Source of the DNA: Olsenella porci
GTDB taxonomy: Bacteria; Actinomycetota; Coriobacteriia; Coriobacteriales; Atopobiaceae
Direction: 5' to 3'
DNA length: 64,000 nucleotides
Assembly: GCF_009695875.1 (NCBI RefSeq)
Contig: NZ_VUNC01000003.1
Span: forward strand, 124,001-188,000
The translations under genes and the position numbers were made by a program. This document shows positions 41,591 to 51,046 of this stretch, piece after piece (positions within the stretch are counted from its first letter, which is position 1; each line of letters begins with the position of its first letter). The notes beneath the pieces are model-generated. The model made no database searches. It saw nothing but the letters and a program-made list of their open reading frames with translations, and was not told where the DNA came from.

Positions 41591-41606
41591 GTTAGGTTGA
41601 GTTAAC
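41591..41606 (-). promoter_or_regulatory. DtxR-like operator before the NRAMP gene
   Basis: GTTAGGTTGAGTTAAC on the given strand (a near dyad), about 42 nt before the leftward start codon. Reading leftward, TATCTAATAG just upstream can serve as -10, so the box overlaps the probable transcription start. Confidence 0.55.
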
Positions 41607-42149
41607 TATTAGATACCCGGTGGACGCCGTGCCATACGGGAGGGCTTCGTAGCTGTCGGGCGAGAGGGGCCAGGGCACTGTGCCTGCCACTCACGTCCGT
41701 TGGGTGCCCGGCTTGCCCGCCGGCAGCGAAGGCGCTTGCCACCCCGCAGCGGACGCGCTTCCGGAGGCACCGACCTCGCACCGCCCCGTGGACCGCGCGC
41801 CGTGGCTTGCCCCGCCCCCCCGGAGACGCTGGAATCGCGACGAGCCTGCGGCCCACCTCTGTGACCTGCCGGGACCTGGCAGCCGCTGGCCCAAACGGAC
41901 GCAGGCGAGAAAATCCCGCCCGTCTCCCCTTGTACAAGTTAGACATGGTGTACTCTATGTGCCAAGGAGTTAGCCAAGTAAAACACTTGCAGCAAGCGTC
42001 ATCTCCTTCCTGACGCAGGCGGACCCTCTCCCCGCAACGCGCTCAGGTTTTCCCAGGCGTCGCCGGCATCCCCCCTTTCCTATGCCGGCGACGCATTTTG
42101 AACTAGGCGAACCTGCGCCGTCCCCGGGCGGCGCGACACGGAGGTTCTG
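41607..42149. other. Long intergenic region between NRAMP and DUF3793 genes
   Basis: About 540 bp with no protein-like frame. It contains the perfect dyad CTTGTACAAG (41931-41940), followed by GTTAGACATGG, and at 41969 a weak operator half (GTTAGCCAAGTAAAAC), which may control the DUF3793 gene. TTGTAC with TACTCT 15 nt later is a possible but poor promoter. Confidence 0.4.
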
Positions 42150-42815
42150 ATGTGTGGAACGGGTGCCATGTCGGTGAGGGCGGATTCCGACAGCCTTGAG
42201 GGCTGCGACTCCCTAGAGAGCAGGGTCTGCCACGGCTTTGCCTGCACGTTCGTGCGGGCGGCAGGTGCGGTGATCGAGGGCGAGAAGCCCGCTGCGATCT
42301 TCTCCGTGCGCATCGAGCCCGCTGGCACCCCTCCCGGGCCGCAGACGCGCAATGCCCTGAGGGACGCCGTTCGGACCTACGAGGTCGAGCTCCCTCTCCG
42401 CGGCATCATCCTCATTGCGCTGGGCGAGCGCTCCAACAGGATCCAGCTCCTCGCGTACCGGCCAAACCTGGTTGCGGAGGTCCTGGGCGACCCGGCGACC
42501 CGCTCCTTCCTCAAGGGGCTTGGATATCCCGTTGACAACGTCGCAGAGTTCATGGGCACCCTCCGCAGGCGCCTCGCGGCACACCTGCGCGGCGAGGGAG
42601 TCCCCTTTCCCCACGAGATCGGCGTGGTCCTTGGCTATCCGCTGGAGGACGTCCTGGGTTACATGCACGGGGCAAGCGAGACGTGCCGTGGCCCCTGGAG
42701 GTCCTACGGGGACGCTCGGACGGCCGAGCTCCGCTTCTTGCGCGTCGCGTGCAGCGAGAGAGCGTGCAGGGAGCGCTTTGTCTCGGGGCTGACGTTGGAC
42801 CGCCTGCTCGCGTGA
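42150..42815 (+). CDS. DUF3793 family protein
   Basis: 221 aa, soluble. It matches the DUF3793 pattern: LAAHLRGEGVPFPHEIGVVL followed by GYPLEDVLGYM, then a cysteine-containing segment (SETCRGPWRSYGDARTAELR) and a C-terminal Cys pair (CSERACRERF). The function is unknown; the family is often encoded with flavodoxins and iron uptake genes, as here (a flavodoxin follows after 94 nt). The ATG at 42150 has GGAGG 5 nt upstream. A haem- or iron-related role is inferred only from neighbours. Confidence 0.75.
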   Translation: MCGTGAMSVRADSDSLEGCDSLESRVCHGFACTFVRAAGAVIEGEKPAAIFSVRIEPAGTPPGPQTRNALRDAVRTYEVELPLRGIILIALGERSNRIQLLAYRPNLVAEVLGDPATRSFLKGLGYPVDNVAEFMGTLRRRLAAHLRGEGVPFPHEIGVVLGYPLEDVLGYMHGASETCRGPWRSYGDARTAELRFLRVACSERACRERFVSGLTLDRLLA

Positions 42816-42909
42816 CCAGGGGACGGACGACGCAGGGGCGGCCGCACCCTGACGTCCACCGTCGCCCGCGCCCTCGTCACACGGACGAACATACACCCAA
42901 GGAGGAACC

Positions 42910-43314
42910 ATGAAGAACGTAGCGGTCGTGTACTGGACGCAGTCGGGAAACACCGAGGCGATGGCAAGCGCGCTGGCAGAGGGTGCGTCGACGGAGGCAA
43001 CGGAGGTCTCGTCCTTCTCGCCCGCCAGCGTGGCGGACTACGACGCCCTGGCATTTGGCTGTCCCGCCATGGGCTCGGAGGAGCTCGACCCCGACTTCGA
43101 GGAGGTGTGGAACGAGTGCGTTCCTCATCTGGGGGAGAGGCCCGTGGCGCTCTTTGGCAGTTACGACTGGGGCACAGGTGAGTGGATGGACACCTGGCGC
43201 CAGGCGGCCGAGGACGCGGGCGTCAACGTGGTGGACTCGGTTATCGCCAACCTCGAGCCGGACGACGAGGCGCTCGCCCGCCTGAGGGAGCTTGGGTCTC
43301 GGCTGGCGTCCTAG
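42910..43314 (+). CDS. Flavodoxin
   Basis: 134 aa, short-chain flavodoxin. The FMN phosphate loop is T10-Q-S-G-N-T15 (VVYWTQSGNTEAMA); the second and third loops are GCPAMGSEELD and FGSYDWGTGEW, both typical. It carries electrons in the cytosol and commonly replaces ferredoxin when iron is scarce, which fits its place among iron genes. Good ribosome site (AAGGAGGAACC). Probably co-transcribed with the DUF3793 gene. Confidence 0.93.
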   Translation: MKNVAVVYWTQSGNTEAMASALAEGASTEATEVSSFSPASVADYDALAFGCPAMGSEELDPDFEEVWNECVPHLGERPVALFGSYDWGTGEWMDTWRQAAEDAGVNVVDSVIANLEPDDEALARLRELGSRLAS

Positions 43315-43374
43315 CGGCGATGGTGACGGGAGTGCTCGAGAATCCGGTCTCCGCATGGACTGCGGGCTGGTGCT

Positions 43375-43485
43375 GCTTAAAGAATCCGGTGCTTGCATGA
43401 GTCACGAGCGGGGAGTGATTAGGGAACTCGGCGCTCGGCAGGATTCTGGGGTGCACGGCTCGTGCAAGCACCGGTGAAATTAAGC
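43375..43485. repeat. Long inverted repeat before eno
   Basis: GCTTAAAGAATCCGGTGCTTGCA on the left pairs with TGCAAGCACCGGTGAAATTAAGC on the right; the core CCGGTGCTTGCA / TGCAAGCACCGG is a perfect 12 bp, and GAG/CTC follows. The GCTTAA ends resemble the repeat at 44949. It lies in the 255-bp gap before enolase and ends 85 nt from its start. Confidence 0.8.
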
Positions 43486-43551
43486 ATCTCGCCTGCGAGT
43501 GAAATCGCGCTGCTCGTCTGGGTAAGAAGCAAAATGACAGAATGAAACTAA

Positions 43552-44859
<1,308 letters not shown>

Positions 44860-44891
44860 CGGCATCCCCTGAAGGAGGGCGGGCCATACGG

Positions 44892-44930
44892 GGCGGGACG
44901 CATGCCGATGGGTGTGCGTCCCGCCTTCGT
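44892..44930 (+). terminator. Hairpin terminator after eno
   Basis: GGCGGGACGCA / TGCGTCCCGCC stem (44892-44925) followed by TTCGTGTG. The T tract is weak but the stem is strong. Confidence 0.7.
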
Positions 44931-44948
44931 GTGTATTCGGCCGTGCAA

Positions 44949-45184
44949 TGCTTAAAGACCCTAGCCCTCGTGTTGATTTAGCGATGGTGTGCTTAGCGCC
45001 CCTAGGCCTCGTGTCGTTTTTTGTCCGTTCCCGTCACATGAGGGTTAGGGTGATTAAGCATTCCGTGCCAGAAATCAACACGAGGGCTAGGTTTGTTAAG
45101 CACGGGGCGGTGGAATCCGCATGGGGTCTAGCGCGGCTAAGCATTCCGCTCCCGAATCAACACGAAGGCCAGCGCGGCTAAGCC
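44949..45184. repeat. Nested palindromic repeat cluster
   Basis: Four related arms of about 31 bp: TGCTTAAAGACCCTAGCCCT.. at 44949 and TGCTTAGCGCCCCTAGGCCT.. at 44990 run rightward. ..AACACGAGGGCTAGG..TTAAGCA (45072-45102) and ..AACACGAAGGCC..GGCTAAGC (45153-45184) are their reverse complements. The order A, A', revA, revA' fills most of the eno-gpx gap. Confidence 0.8.
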
Positions 45185-45390
45185 TCTCCCATTCGTCTGT
45201 CACCCGCCCTGGCGACAAGGAGATTGCCACCGAATGCGCAACCTCGTATTCACTGCAGCGCCAGGCATTTCCTCGCGGCGGACTGGGCGCATCTCCGCCA
45301 CGTTCCCTGGTCGCATGGGCATGTCGCCCCCCTCGATGCCATCCTCCGACGTACCGGCGGGGATGTGGCGTACAGTTCGCGCGCGTGAAG

Positions 45391-45422
45391 ATTGCATGCA
45401 ATACAATTGCGCACAATAAAAT
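45391..45422 (+). promoter_or_regulatory. OhrR/MarR-type operator and promoter
   Basis: Two dyads, ATTGCATGCAAT (45391-45402, perfect) and ATTGCGCACAAT (45406-45417), lie 15 bp apart. A -10-like TAAAAT sits at 45417-45422, with TTGCAT at 45392 as a possible -35 (19-bp spacer). ATTG..CAAT boxes are typical for OhrR-like repressors, and such a gene is in this operon. Confidence 0.6.
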
Positions 45423-45441
45423 GTGCGGCAGGGGGAGGACA

Positions 45442-45480
45442 ATGGCCGCTAACGCCACGACCAAGGAGGGTCCCGCATGA
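45442..45480 (+). CDS. 12-codon leader frame coupled to the peroxidase gene
   Basis: ATG at 45442 preceded by GGGGGAGGACA encodes MAANATTKEGPA and stops at TGA overlapping the peroxidase ATG (ATGA). The AAGGAGG inside it is the ribosome site of the peroxidase gene. It may couple or buffer translation, or be chance. Confidence 0.35.
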   Translation: MAANATTKEGPA

Positions 45481-46022
45481 ACGACTACTTCGACTTCAGC
45501 GTCACCGCGCAGGACGGGAGCAGCGCTCCGCTCGACGCGTATCGCGGCAAGGTCCTGCTCATCGTCAACACCGCCACCGGGTGCGGCTTCACCCCGCAGT
45601 ACGAGGACCTCGAGCGCATCTACGCGGGCCATCACGACCAGGGGCTCGAGATCCTGGACTTCCCGTGCAACCAGTTCGCCGGCCAGGCGCCCGGGACCGA
45701 CGACGAGATCAACCAGTTCTGCTCGCTCAAGTTTGACACCAAGTTCCCGCGCTTCAAGAAGATCGACGTCAACGGCGAAGGCGCCGACCCGCTCTTTGCC
45801 GCGCTCGCCACCGAGGCCCCGTTCAAGGGGTTTGGCAAGGGGATCAAGGCGGCGGCCCTCTCGCGCTTTGCAAAGTCCAACGCCAAGAAGTTTGGCGACA
45901 AGGCGTATGTGATGTGGAACTTCACCAAGTTCCTGGTGGGCAGGGACGGCCACCTGGTCGCCCGCTTCGAGCCCACGGACGACATGGCAGACGTCGAGCG
46001 CGCCATCGAGGGGCAGCTGTGA
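45477..46022 (+). CDS. Glutathione peroxidase-family thiol peroxidase
   Basis: 181 aa. Family motifs: NTATGCGFTPQYEDLERIY with the peroxidatic Cys36 (not selenocysteine), LDFPCNQFAGQAPG and the catalytic Trp/Asn in MWNFTKFLVGRDG. Bacterial enzymes of this type usually take electrons from thioredoxin and reduce organic hydroperoxides. AAGGAGG is 7 nt before the ATG. Its stop overlaps the OhrR-like gene start (GTGA), so enzyme and peroxide sensor form one operon under the operator at 45391. Confidence 0.93.
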   Translation: MNDYFDFSVTAQDGSSAPLDAYRGKVLLIVNTATGCGFTPQYEDLERIYAGHHDQGLEILDFPCNQFAGQAPGTDDEINQFCSLKFDTKFPRFKKIDVNGEGADPLFAALATEAPFKGFGKGIKAAALSRFAKSNAKKFGDKAYVMWNFTKFLVGRDGHLVARFEPTDDMADVERAIEGQL

Positions 46023-46546
46023 CGTCCCCCCAGGCCCAGGCGGGGGAGAGGGGCGTCGCCCCCGTCGCAGCTGCCGCGCCATCCTGCGGCACGGGCGGCA
46101 CCGACCAGACGCCCACCCCCATCCGGCTGCAGGACCAGCTGTGCTTTCCGCTCTACGCCTGCTCAAAGGAGGTCGTGCGCCGCTATGCGCCCCTGCTCGA
46201 CCCCCTCGGCCTCACCTACACCCAGTACATCTGCATGATGGTGCTGTGGGAGGAGGGCGAGGCAACGGTCAGCCACCTGGGCGAGCGCGTGCTCCTGGAC
46301 TCCGGCACCCTCACCCCGCTGCTTCGCAAGCTGGAGGAGAAGGGCTACGTCACGCGCGAGCGGGGCATCCGCGACGCACGCCAGCTCATCGTTCGGCTGA
46401 CGCCCGAGGGAAGGGAGCTGGAGCGTCGGGCCGCCTCGGTGCCGCGCGGCATGCTCCAGTGCGTCGACCTGTCCATAGGGGAGGCCGCCGAGCTCAAACG
46501 CCTGCTGCTGAAGGTGCTGGGGCAGCTGCGACAAGACCAGCACTAG
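46019..46546 (+). CDS. OhrR-like MarR-family peroxide sensor
   Basis: 175 aa from the GTG at 46019. After about 36 low-complexity residues, the OhrR pattern begins: LQDQLCFPLYACSKEVVRRY with the reactive Cys at the usual place, then LTYTQYICMMVLWE, VLLDSGTLTPLLRKLEEKGY (winged helix-turn-helix) and VRLTPEGRELERRA. OhrR proteins repress peroxidase genes until the Cys is oxidised by organic hydroperoxides. It is translationally coupled to the peroxidase gene it most likely controls. The long N-terminal extension suggests the real start might be later, but no better ribosome site is visible. Confidence 0.85.
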   Translation: MTSPQAQAGERGVAPVAAAAPSCGTGGTDQTPTPIRLQDQLCFPLYACSKEVVRRYAPLLDPLGLTYTQYICMMVLWEEGEATVSHLGERVLLDSGTLTPLLRKLEEKGYVTRERGIRDARQLIVRLTPEGRELERRAASVPRGMLQCVDLSIGEAAELKRLLLKVLGQLRQDQH

Positions 46547-46570
46547 CCGGGGGAGAAAGGCGAGAGCGAC

Positions 46571-47842
46571 ATGACCGCGCCCCCATCACGTGGCGCGGTG
46601 GTCCGGCATGCCCCGTGCATGCCATGCGACAGAGGGAGATGGGCCGGAATGGCCGATGGCAATCAGGATGAGATGATGACAGGGTCGGACCCGGAGGGCG
46701 TGAGCGGGACCCGCGAGGGGGCGCTTCCCCCAACGGGACGCGAGGCGGCGATCGTGCGGGCGAGCGTGACGGGAATTGTCGCCAACGTCCTGCTGGCGGG
46801 CTTCAAGGCGGTGGTGGGGACCCTCTCGCATTCCATCGCCATCACGCTCGACGCGGTGAACAACCTCTCGGACGCGCTCTCGTCGGTCATCACGATCGTG
46901 GGGACCAAGCTCGCGGGACGTGCGCCCGACCACAAGCATCCCATGGGCTACGGGCGCGTCGAGTACCTCAGCGCGGCGGTCATCTCGGTCATCGTGCTGT
47001 ATGCCGGCGTCACGTCGGTCGTGGAGTGCGTGCGCAAGATCGTCTCGCCCGAGACCCCCGAATACACGCCGGTCGCGCTTCTGGTGGTCGCCGCTGGCGT
47101 GGTGGCCAAGGTCGTCCTGGGGCGCCACGTGAGGTCGGTGGGGCAGCGCTTCTCGTCCGACTCGCTGGTCGCCTCGGGAACGGACGCGCTCTCAGACGCA
47201 GTGCTCTCGGTCTCCACCCTTGCCGCCGCACTTGTCTACCTAGCGTTTGGCGTCTCGCTCGAGGCGTGGGTGGGCCTCGTGATCTCGGCGTTCATCGTGA
47301 AGGCGGGCCTTGACATGCTCTCGCAGACGCTGGGGCAGATCCTGGGAGAGCGCGTGTCGCCCGAGGTGGCCGAGACGGTCAAGGGCATCGTGGCCAAGGA
47401 CCCCGACGTCCTGGGGGTCTACGACCTCATCCTGCACAGCTATGGCCCCGAGCGCCTGGTGGGGTCGCTCCACGTCGAGGTGCGCGACACCATGGACGCC
47501 AATGCCATCGACGAGATGGACCGCCGTATCCAGGAGTCGGTGTATGCAAGCACCCAGGGCAAGGTCATCATAGTTGCCGTGGGGATCTACTCGCGCAACA
47601 CGAGCGAGTGTGTCACCGCGGTGAGAAACGACGTCACGCGCAGGGTCATGGCCCACGACCACGTGATCCAGATGCACGGTTTCCACCTGGACGAGGAGCG
47701 AAGGCTCATGGCATTCGACGTGATCATCTCGTTCGACGCCCCCGACCGGATGGGGGAGTACCGCCAGATCGTGAGCGAGGTGCAGGGGGCCTACCCGCAG
47801 TATCACGTAGACGTGACGCTGGACACCGACGTGAGCGACTGA
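46571..47842 (+). CDS. Cation diffusion facilitator (probable Mn/Zn exporter)
   Basis: About 423 aa from the ATG at 46571; the ATG at 46649 (residue 27) may be the real start, since residues 1-50 are not conserved-looking. Six membrane segments with two metal-site motifs: LDAVNNLSDALSS in helix 2 and SGTDALSDAVLS in helix 5 (both D-x-x-x-D, without His, as in manganese/iron-type CDFs), plus HPMGYGRVEYLS between helices 2 and 3. A soluble C-terminal domain of about 200 aa is longer than usual. It exports divalent metal using the proton gradient. It follows the OhrR-like gene after 24 nt, perhaps co-transcribed. Confidence 0.88.
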   Translation: MTAPPSRGAVVRHAPCMPCDRGRWAGMADGNQDEMMTGSDPEGVSGTREGALPPTGREAAIVRASVTGIVANVLLAGFKAVVGTLSHSIAITLDAVNNLSDALSSVITIVGTKLAGRAPDHKHPMGYGRVEYLSAAVISVIVLYAGVTSVVECVRKIVSPETPEYTPVALLVVAAGVVAKVVLGRHVRSVGQRFSSDSLVASGTDALSDAVLSVSTLAAALVYLAFGVSLEAWVGLVISAFIVKAGLDMLSQTLGQILGERVSPEVAETVKGIVAKDPDVLGVYDLILHSYGPERLVGSLHVEVRDTMDANAIDEMDRRIQESVYASTQGKVIIVAVGIYSRNTSECVTAVRNDVTRRVMAHDHVIQMHGFHLDEERRLMAFDVIISFDAPDRMGEYRQIVSEVQGAYPQYHVDVTLDTDVSD

Positions 47843-47903
47843 CGGCCGACGGGGTGGTCTGTCTGTCCTCGCCCCTCTCCCCTTTGCCATACGAGACAAG
47901 AGA

Positions 47904-47937
47904 ACGCCCCGGAGCGGTACATGCCGTTCCGGGGCGT
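47904..47937. terminator. Shared hairpin between convergent genes
   Basis: ACGCCCCGGAGCGG / CCGTTCCGGGGCGT with a TACATG loop, between the CDF gene and the leftward gpmA. T-runs are poor on both sides, but the stem is strong and can serve both strands. Confidence 0.65.
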
Positions 47938-47963
47938 CGTTGTGACTACGTGGGAGAGAGGCT

Positions 47964-48728
47964 CTACTTCTTGGCCTTGCCCTGGTTGGCGACGGCCTTG
48001 ATCTTCTTCTCGATGGTCTCGGGATCACCGATGTAGTGCTTGTCCAGGATGTTCCAGTCCTTGTCGAAGGTGTAGGAGCAGGGGACGCCGGTGGGGATGT
48101 TGACCTTCAGGATCTCGTCGGGAGTGAGGTGCTCGAGCTGCATCACCAGGGCGCGCAGGCTGTTGCCGTGGGCGGCGATGAGCACGCGCTTGCCGGCCTC
48201 CATCTGGGGCTTGATCTCCTCCTCGAAGTACGGCCACGCACGGGCGATGGTGTCCTTCAGGCACTCGGTGTAGGGGAGGTCCTCCTGGGGGACGTCACGG
48301 AACTGCGCCTGGACGTGCGGGTCGCGCTCGTCGCCCGGCTTGAGCGCGGGGGGCTGGACGTCGAAGGAGCGGCGCCAGATGAGCACCTGCTCCTCGCCGT
48401 GCTCCTCTGCCGCCTTGGCCTTGTTCAGGCCCTGGAGGGCACCGTAGTGGCGCTCGTTGAGGCGCCACGTCTTGTGCACGGGCAGCCAGGCGCGGTCAAG
48501 CTCGTCCAGCACGATGTTGAGGGTGTGGATGGCACGCTTGAGCAGCGAGGTGTAGCACACGTCGAAGTCGTAGCCCTGCTCCCTGAGGGCCTTGCCGCCT
48601 GCGGCCGCCTCCTCGCGCCCGGTGTCGGTGAGGTCGACGTCGGTCCAGCCGGTGAAGAGGTTGAGCTTGTTCCACTCGCTCTCGCCGTGGCGGATGATAA
48701 CAAGGTGCATGTTCTCGTCTTCTGCCAT
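47964..48728 (-). CDS. gpmA: 2,3-bisphosphoglycerate-dependent phosphoglycerate mutase
   Basis: 254 aa. Catalytic motif LVIIRHGESEWNKLNLFTGW with the phospho-accepting His, then TSLLKRAIHTLNIVLDEL, RLNERHYGALQGLNK and the second His in LIAAHGNSLRALVM. It interconverts 3- and 2-phosphoglycerate in glycolysis, one step before enolase. Of two close starts, the ATG at 48728 has GGAG at 7 nt; the ATG at 48734 is too close to it. Divergent from the FeoB-associated gene. Confidence 0.97.
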   Translation of the reverse strand: MAEDENMHLVIIRHGESEWNKLNLFTGWTDVDLTDTGREEAAAGGKALREQGYDFDVCYTSLLKRAIHTLNIVLDELDRAWLPVHKTWRLNERHYGALQGLNKAKAAEEHGEEQVLIWRRSFDVQPPALKPGDERDPHVQAQFRDVPQEDLPYTECLKDTIARAWPYFEEEIKPQMEAGKRVLIAAHGNSLRALVMQLEHLTPDEILKVNIPTGVPCSYTFDKDWNILDKHYIGDPETIEKKIKAVANQGKAKK

Positions 48729-48791
48729 TGCCATTCTCCATTCTTGATTGGAACTGCTGCCAACGGGCATGACGAGGTCATTTTATCTCAC

Positions 48792-48835
48792 TTGCTTGGT
48801 GCCTATATCGATGGGTATAGTTGACCTAGACTAAC
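48792..48835 (+). promoter_or_regulatory. Promoter and DtxR-like operator before the FeoB-associated gene
   Basis: TTGCTT (48792-48797), 18-bp spacer and TATAGT (48816-48821), overlapped by GTTGACCTAGACTAAC (48820-48835), a copy of the GTTAG-N6-CTAAC dyad. A repressor bound here would block the promoter of the gene at 48890. Confidence 0.6.
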
Positions 48836-48889
48836 TTATAGGTTGGCCACGGATTGCCGTCCAACCGTCTGGTATCAGGAGGTGCCGCG

Positions 48890-49099
48890 ATGATCGCCAA
48901 CATCCTCATAGTCGCCGTCGTCGGCGTTGCGCTCGTTCTGTGCATCCGCTCGCTCGCGAGGGGTGGGGGCGAGTGCTCCGACTGCTCGAGCGCCTCCACC
49001 TGCGCCGTCCACGCCACGGGCAAGGGCAAGTGCCCCGTGGCGGAGGACATGGTGCGCAAGGCGGACGCTGCACTTGGGAGTGGGAGCCACCGCTCCTGA
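48890..49099 (+). CDS. FeoB-associated Cys-rich membrane protein
   Basis: 69 aa from the ATG at 48890 with AGGAGG 7 nt upstream. One membrane helix (ILIVAVVGVALVLCIRSL) then a Cys-rich tail with spaced cysteines (GGECSDCSSASTCAVHATGK then GKCP). This matches the FeoB-associated family (PF12669), thought to help FeoB in low-oxygen iron uptake. It is 14 kb from feoB here, yet the DtxR-like box in front of both links them into one iron response. Confidence 0.85.
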   Translation: MIANILIVAVVGVALVLCIRSLARGGGECSDCSSASTCAVHATGKGKCPVAEDMVRKADAALGSGSHRS

Positions 49100-49316
49100 A
49101 CCGCTGCCCGACCTCGGGCGAGGGTATGCCTGGCTGCCGGCGGGAGGGGTCCCGACCGGCGCAGCTCGCCCCTCTCCCGCCGAGCCGCGCCATCGTCCCG
49201 CCCACGACCTCGGAAACAGAAGCGTAACGTCCGTATGTCAGCTTTAGTATGATGGGTCGTGCTGCATTGAAGGATTGTCGGCCGCGCGCTGCGCCCTCGA
49301 CAGGAGGAGGTCATTT

Positions 49317-50654
49317 GTGAGCGATAGAAACGTGGACTTCGTCCTCAGGACAGTCGAGAAGCGTGGGGTTCGCTTCGTCAGGCTGTGGTTCACCGACGTC
49401 CTGGGCAACCTCAAGTCGTTCGCGATCTCGTCAGAGGACCTCGAGGAGGCGTTTGAGGAGGGCATCGGCTTCGACGGCTCGTCCGTGGAGGGCTTTGTAC
49501 CCCAGCAGGAGTCGGACATGCTGGCATTCCCCGATCCCACCACCTTCCAGATCCTGCCCTGGCGCCCCGAGACCAAGGGCGTCGCCCGCGTGTTCTGCGA
49601 CATCAAGACTCCGTCGCGCGAGCCCTTCGAAGGCGACCCGCGCTCGTGCCTCGACCGCCTGGTGCGCGAGGTCGACGCAAAGGGCTACGTCATGAACGTG
49701 GGACCCAAGATCGAGTACTTCTACTTCGAGAACGACCACGACCCCATCCCGGTTGACAACGCCGGCTACTTTGACCTCACCTCCACGGACGTCTCGACCG
49801 ACCTCAGGCGCGAGACCACCCTCATGCTCGAGAAGATGTCCATCCCCGTGGCGTACTCGTACCATACCAGCGCGCCGTCGCAGAACGCCGTCGAGCTTCG
49901 CTACACCGAGGCCCGCAGCTGCGCGGACAACATCATGACCGCCCGTCTGGTGATCAGGCAGGAGGCCTTTGCCAACAACATGTTCGCCTCGTTCATGCCC
50001 AAGCCGCTCAACCACTGCGCGGGCTCCGGCATGTTCCTGTACCAGTCGCTGTTTGACCACGAGGGCAACAATCTGTTCTGGGCCCCCAAGACCCAGAACG
50101 ACGCGCACCTCTCCGAGCTCGCCCAGCACTACGTGGCGGGGCTGCTCAAGTATGCGCCCGAGTTCATGCTGGTCACCAACCCCACGGTCAACTCGTACAA
50201 GCGCCTCATCTCCAACGACGTGGTGCCCGTGTACGCCACCTGGGGCCGCAAGAACCGCACCGCCCTGGTGCGCATCCCCACGCACAAGCCGGGCAAGCAC
50301 CAGTCCACGCGCGTTGAGCTGCGCTGTCCCGACCCAACCGCCAACCCGTACCTCGCCATCGCCGTGTGCCTGGCGGCGGGCATTCGTGGCATCGAGGAGG
50401 AGCTGCCCCTGCCCAAGGAGTCGCCCGAGGACATCGACCGCATGAGCGAAGCGGAGCTGGAGCGCGCGGGCTTCAAGCGGCTTCCGCGCAACCTCAGCGA
50501 CGCGATCAAGGAGTTTGGCTCCAGCGAGCTCATGCGCGAGACGCTGGGAGACCACATCTGCGACTACCTCATCGAGCAGAAGTGGGCGGAGTGGGACGAG
50601 TACGCCGCCACCGTTACGGAGTGGGAGCGCAGGCACTACTACGCGGGCTACTAG
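49317..50654 (+). CDS. Glutamine synthetase-like protein, probable pseudoenzyme
   Basis: 445 aa from the GTG at 49317 (AGGAGGAGG upstream). By overall sequence it is a type I glutamine synthetase: GIGFDGSSVEGFVPQQESDM, FQILPWRPETKGVARVFCD, NAGYFDLTSTDVSTDLRRET, TNPTVNSYKRL and PDPTANPYLAIAVCLAAG. But nearly every metal or catalytic residue differs: K131 where E129 (E. coli numbering) is expected (GPKIEYFYF), T184 and A191 for E212 and E220 (YHTSAPSQNAVEL), F240 for H269 (GSGMFLYQSL), V302 for E327 (SNDVVPVY). It has no adenylylation tyrosine loop. Making glutamine is therefore unlikely; a sensing or new role is possible. A glutamine-type ABC transporter and a GlnR-like regulator follow. Confidence 0.85.
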   Translation: MSDRNVDFVLRTVEKRGVRFVRLWFTDVLGNLKSFAISSEDLEEAFEEGIGFDGSSVEGFVPQQESDMLAFPDPTTFQILPWRPETKGVARVFCDIKTPSREPFEGDPRSCLDRLVREVDAKGYVMNVGPKIEYFYFENDHDPIPVDNAGYFDLTSTDVSTDLRRETTLMLEKMSIPVAYSYHTSAPSQNAVELRYTEARSCADNIMTARLVIRQEAFANNMFASFMPKPLNHCAGSGMFLYQSLFDHEGNNLFWAPKTQNDAHLSELAQHYVAGLLKYAPEFMLVTNPTVNSYKRLISNDVVPVYATWGRKNRTALVRIPTHKPGKHQSTRVELRCPDPTANPYLAIAVCLAAGIRGIEEELPLPKESPEDIDRMSEAELERAGFKRLPRNLSDAIKEFGSSELMRETLGDHICDYLIEQKWAEWDEYAATVTEWERRHYYAGY

Positions 50655-50695
50655 GGGAGAGGGGCAAGAGCCTCTGTGCCAAGGAGTCTTGATGG

Positions 50696-50732
50696 CGGGG
50701 TCACTGGCAGTTGTGCCGGTGGCCCCGTTTTG
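50696..50732 (+). terminator. Intrinsic terminator after the GS-like gene
   Basis: CGGGGTCAC.GGCA / TGCC.GTGGCCCCG stem followed by TTTTGTT. The remaining gap to 51046 holds no gene; TTGAAC near 50990 and TATAGT near 51016 may form the promoter of the next operon. Confidence 0.85.
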
Positions 50733-51046
50733 TTGTGGGAGGTATCGTCTTCGGTGGTGTCTTGGATGCGCCCCGGGAATATGCCTGCGCCCGTAGGGTG
50801 GACGAATCTCTCGTCTGCTGTTGGATGCATCCAAGTTTGGTTGCTGACCTTAGCCTGTGGAAGGGCCCGTCCTTTTCGAGCGTGTTGCGAGTGACGAACG
50901 TGTTGGCAACGATGGGCTCCGACCGATTCCGGCACATTAAAGTATGAAAATACACGGGCGCGGGAGCCGCGTTCGCGTCTATCAAGCCTTGAACCTAGGA
51001 CTAGCAGGGCTTGATATAGTGTCCGCCAGCCTAGGAGGAAAACATT

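Noticed and set aside
41680-42013. Open frames in the gap before the DUF3793 gene
   Set aside because: Products are low complexity without motifs, and the region shows operator-like and AT-richer features expected of regulatory DNA.
49317-50654. Plain functional glnA annotation
   Set aside because: Key metal ligands and the ammonium-site Glu are substituted, so catalysis cannot be assumed.
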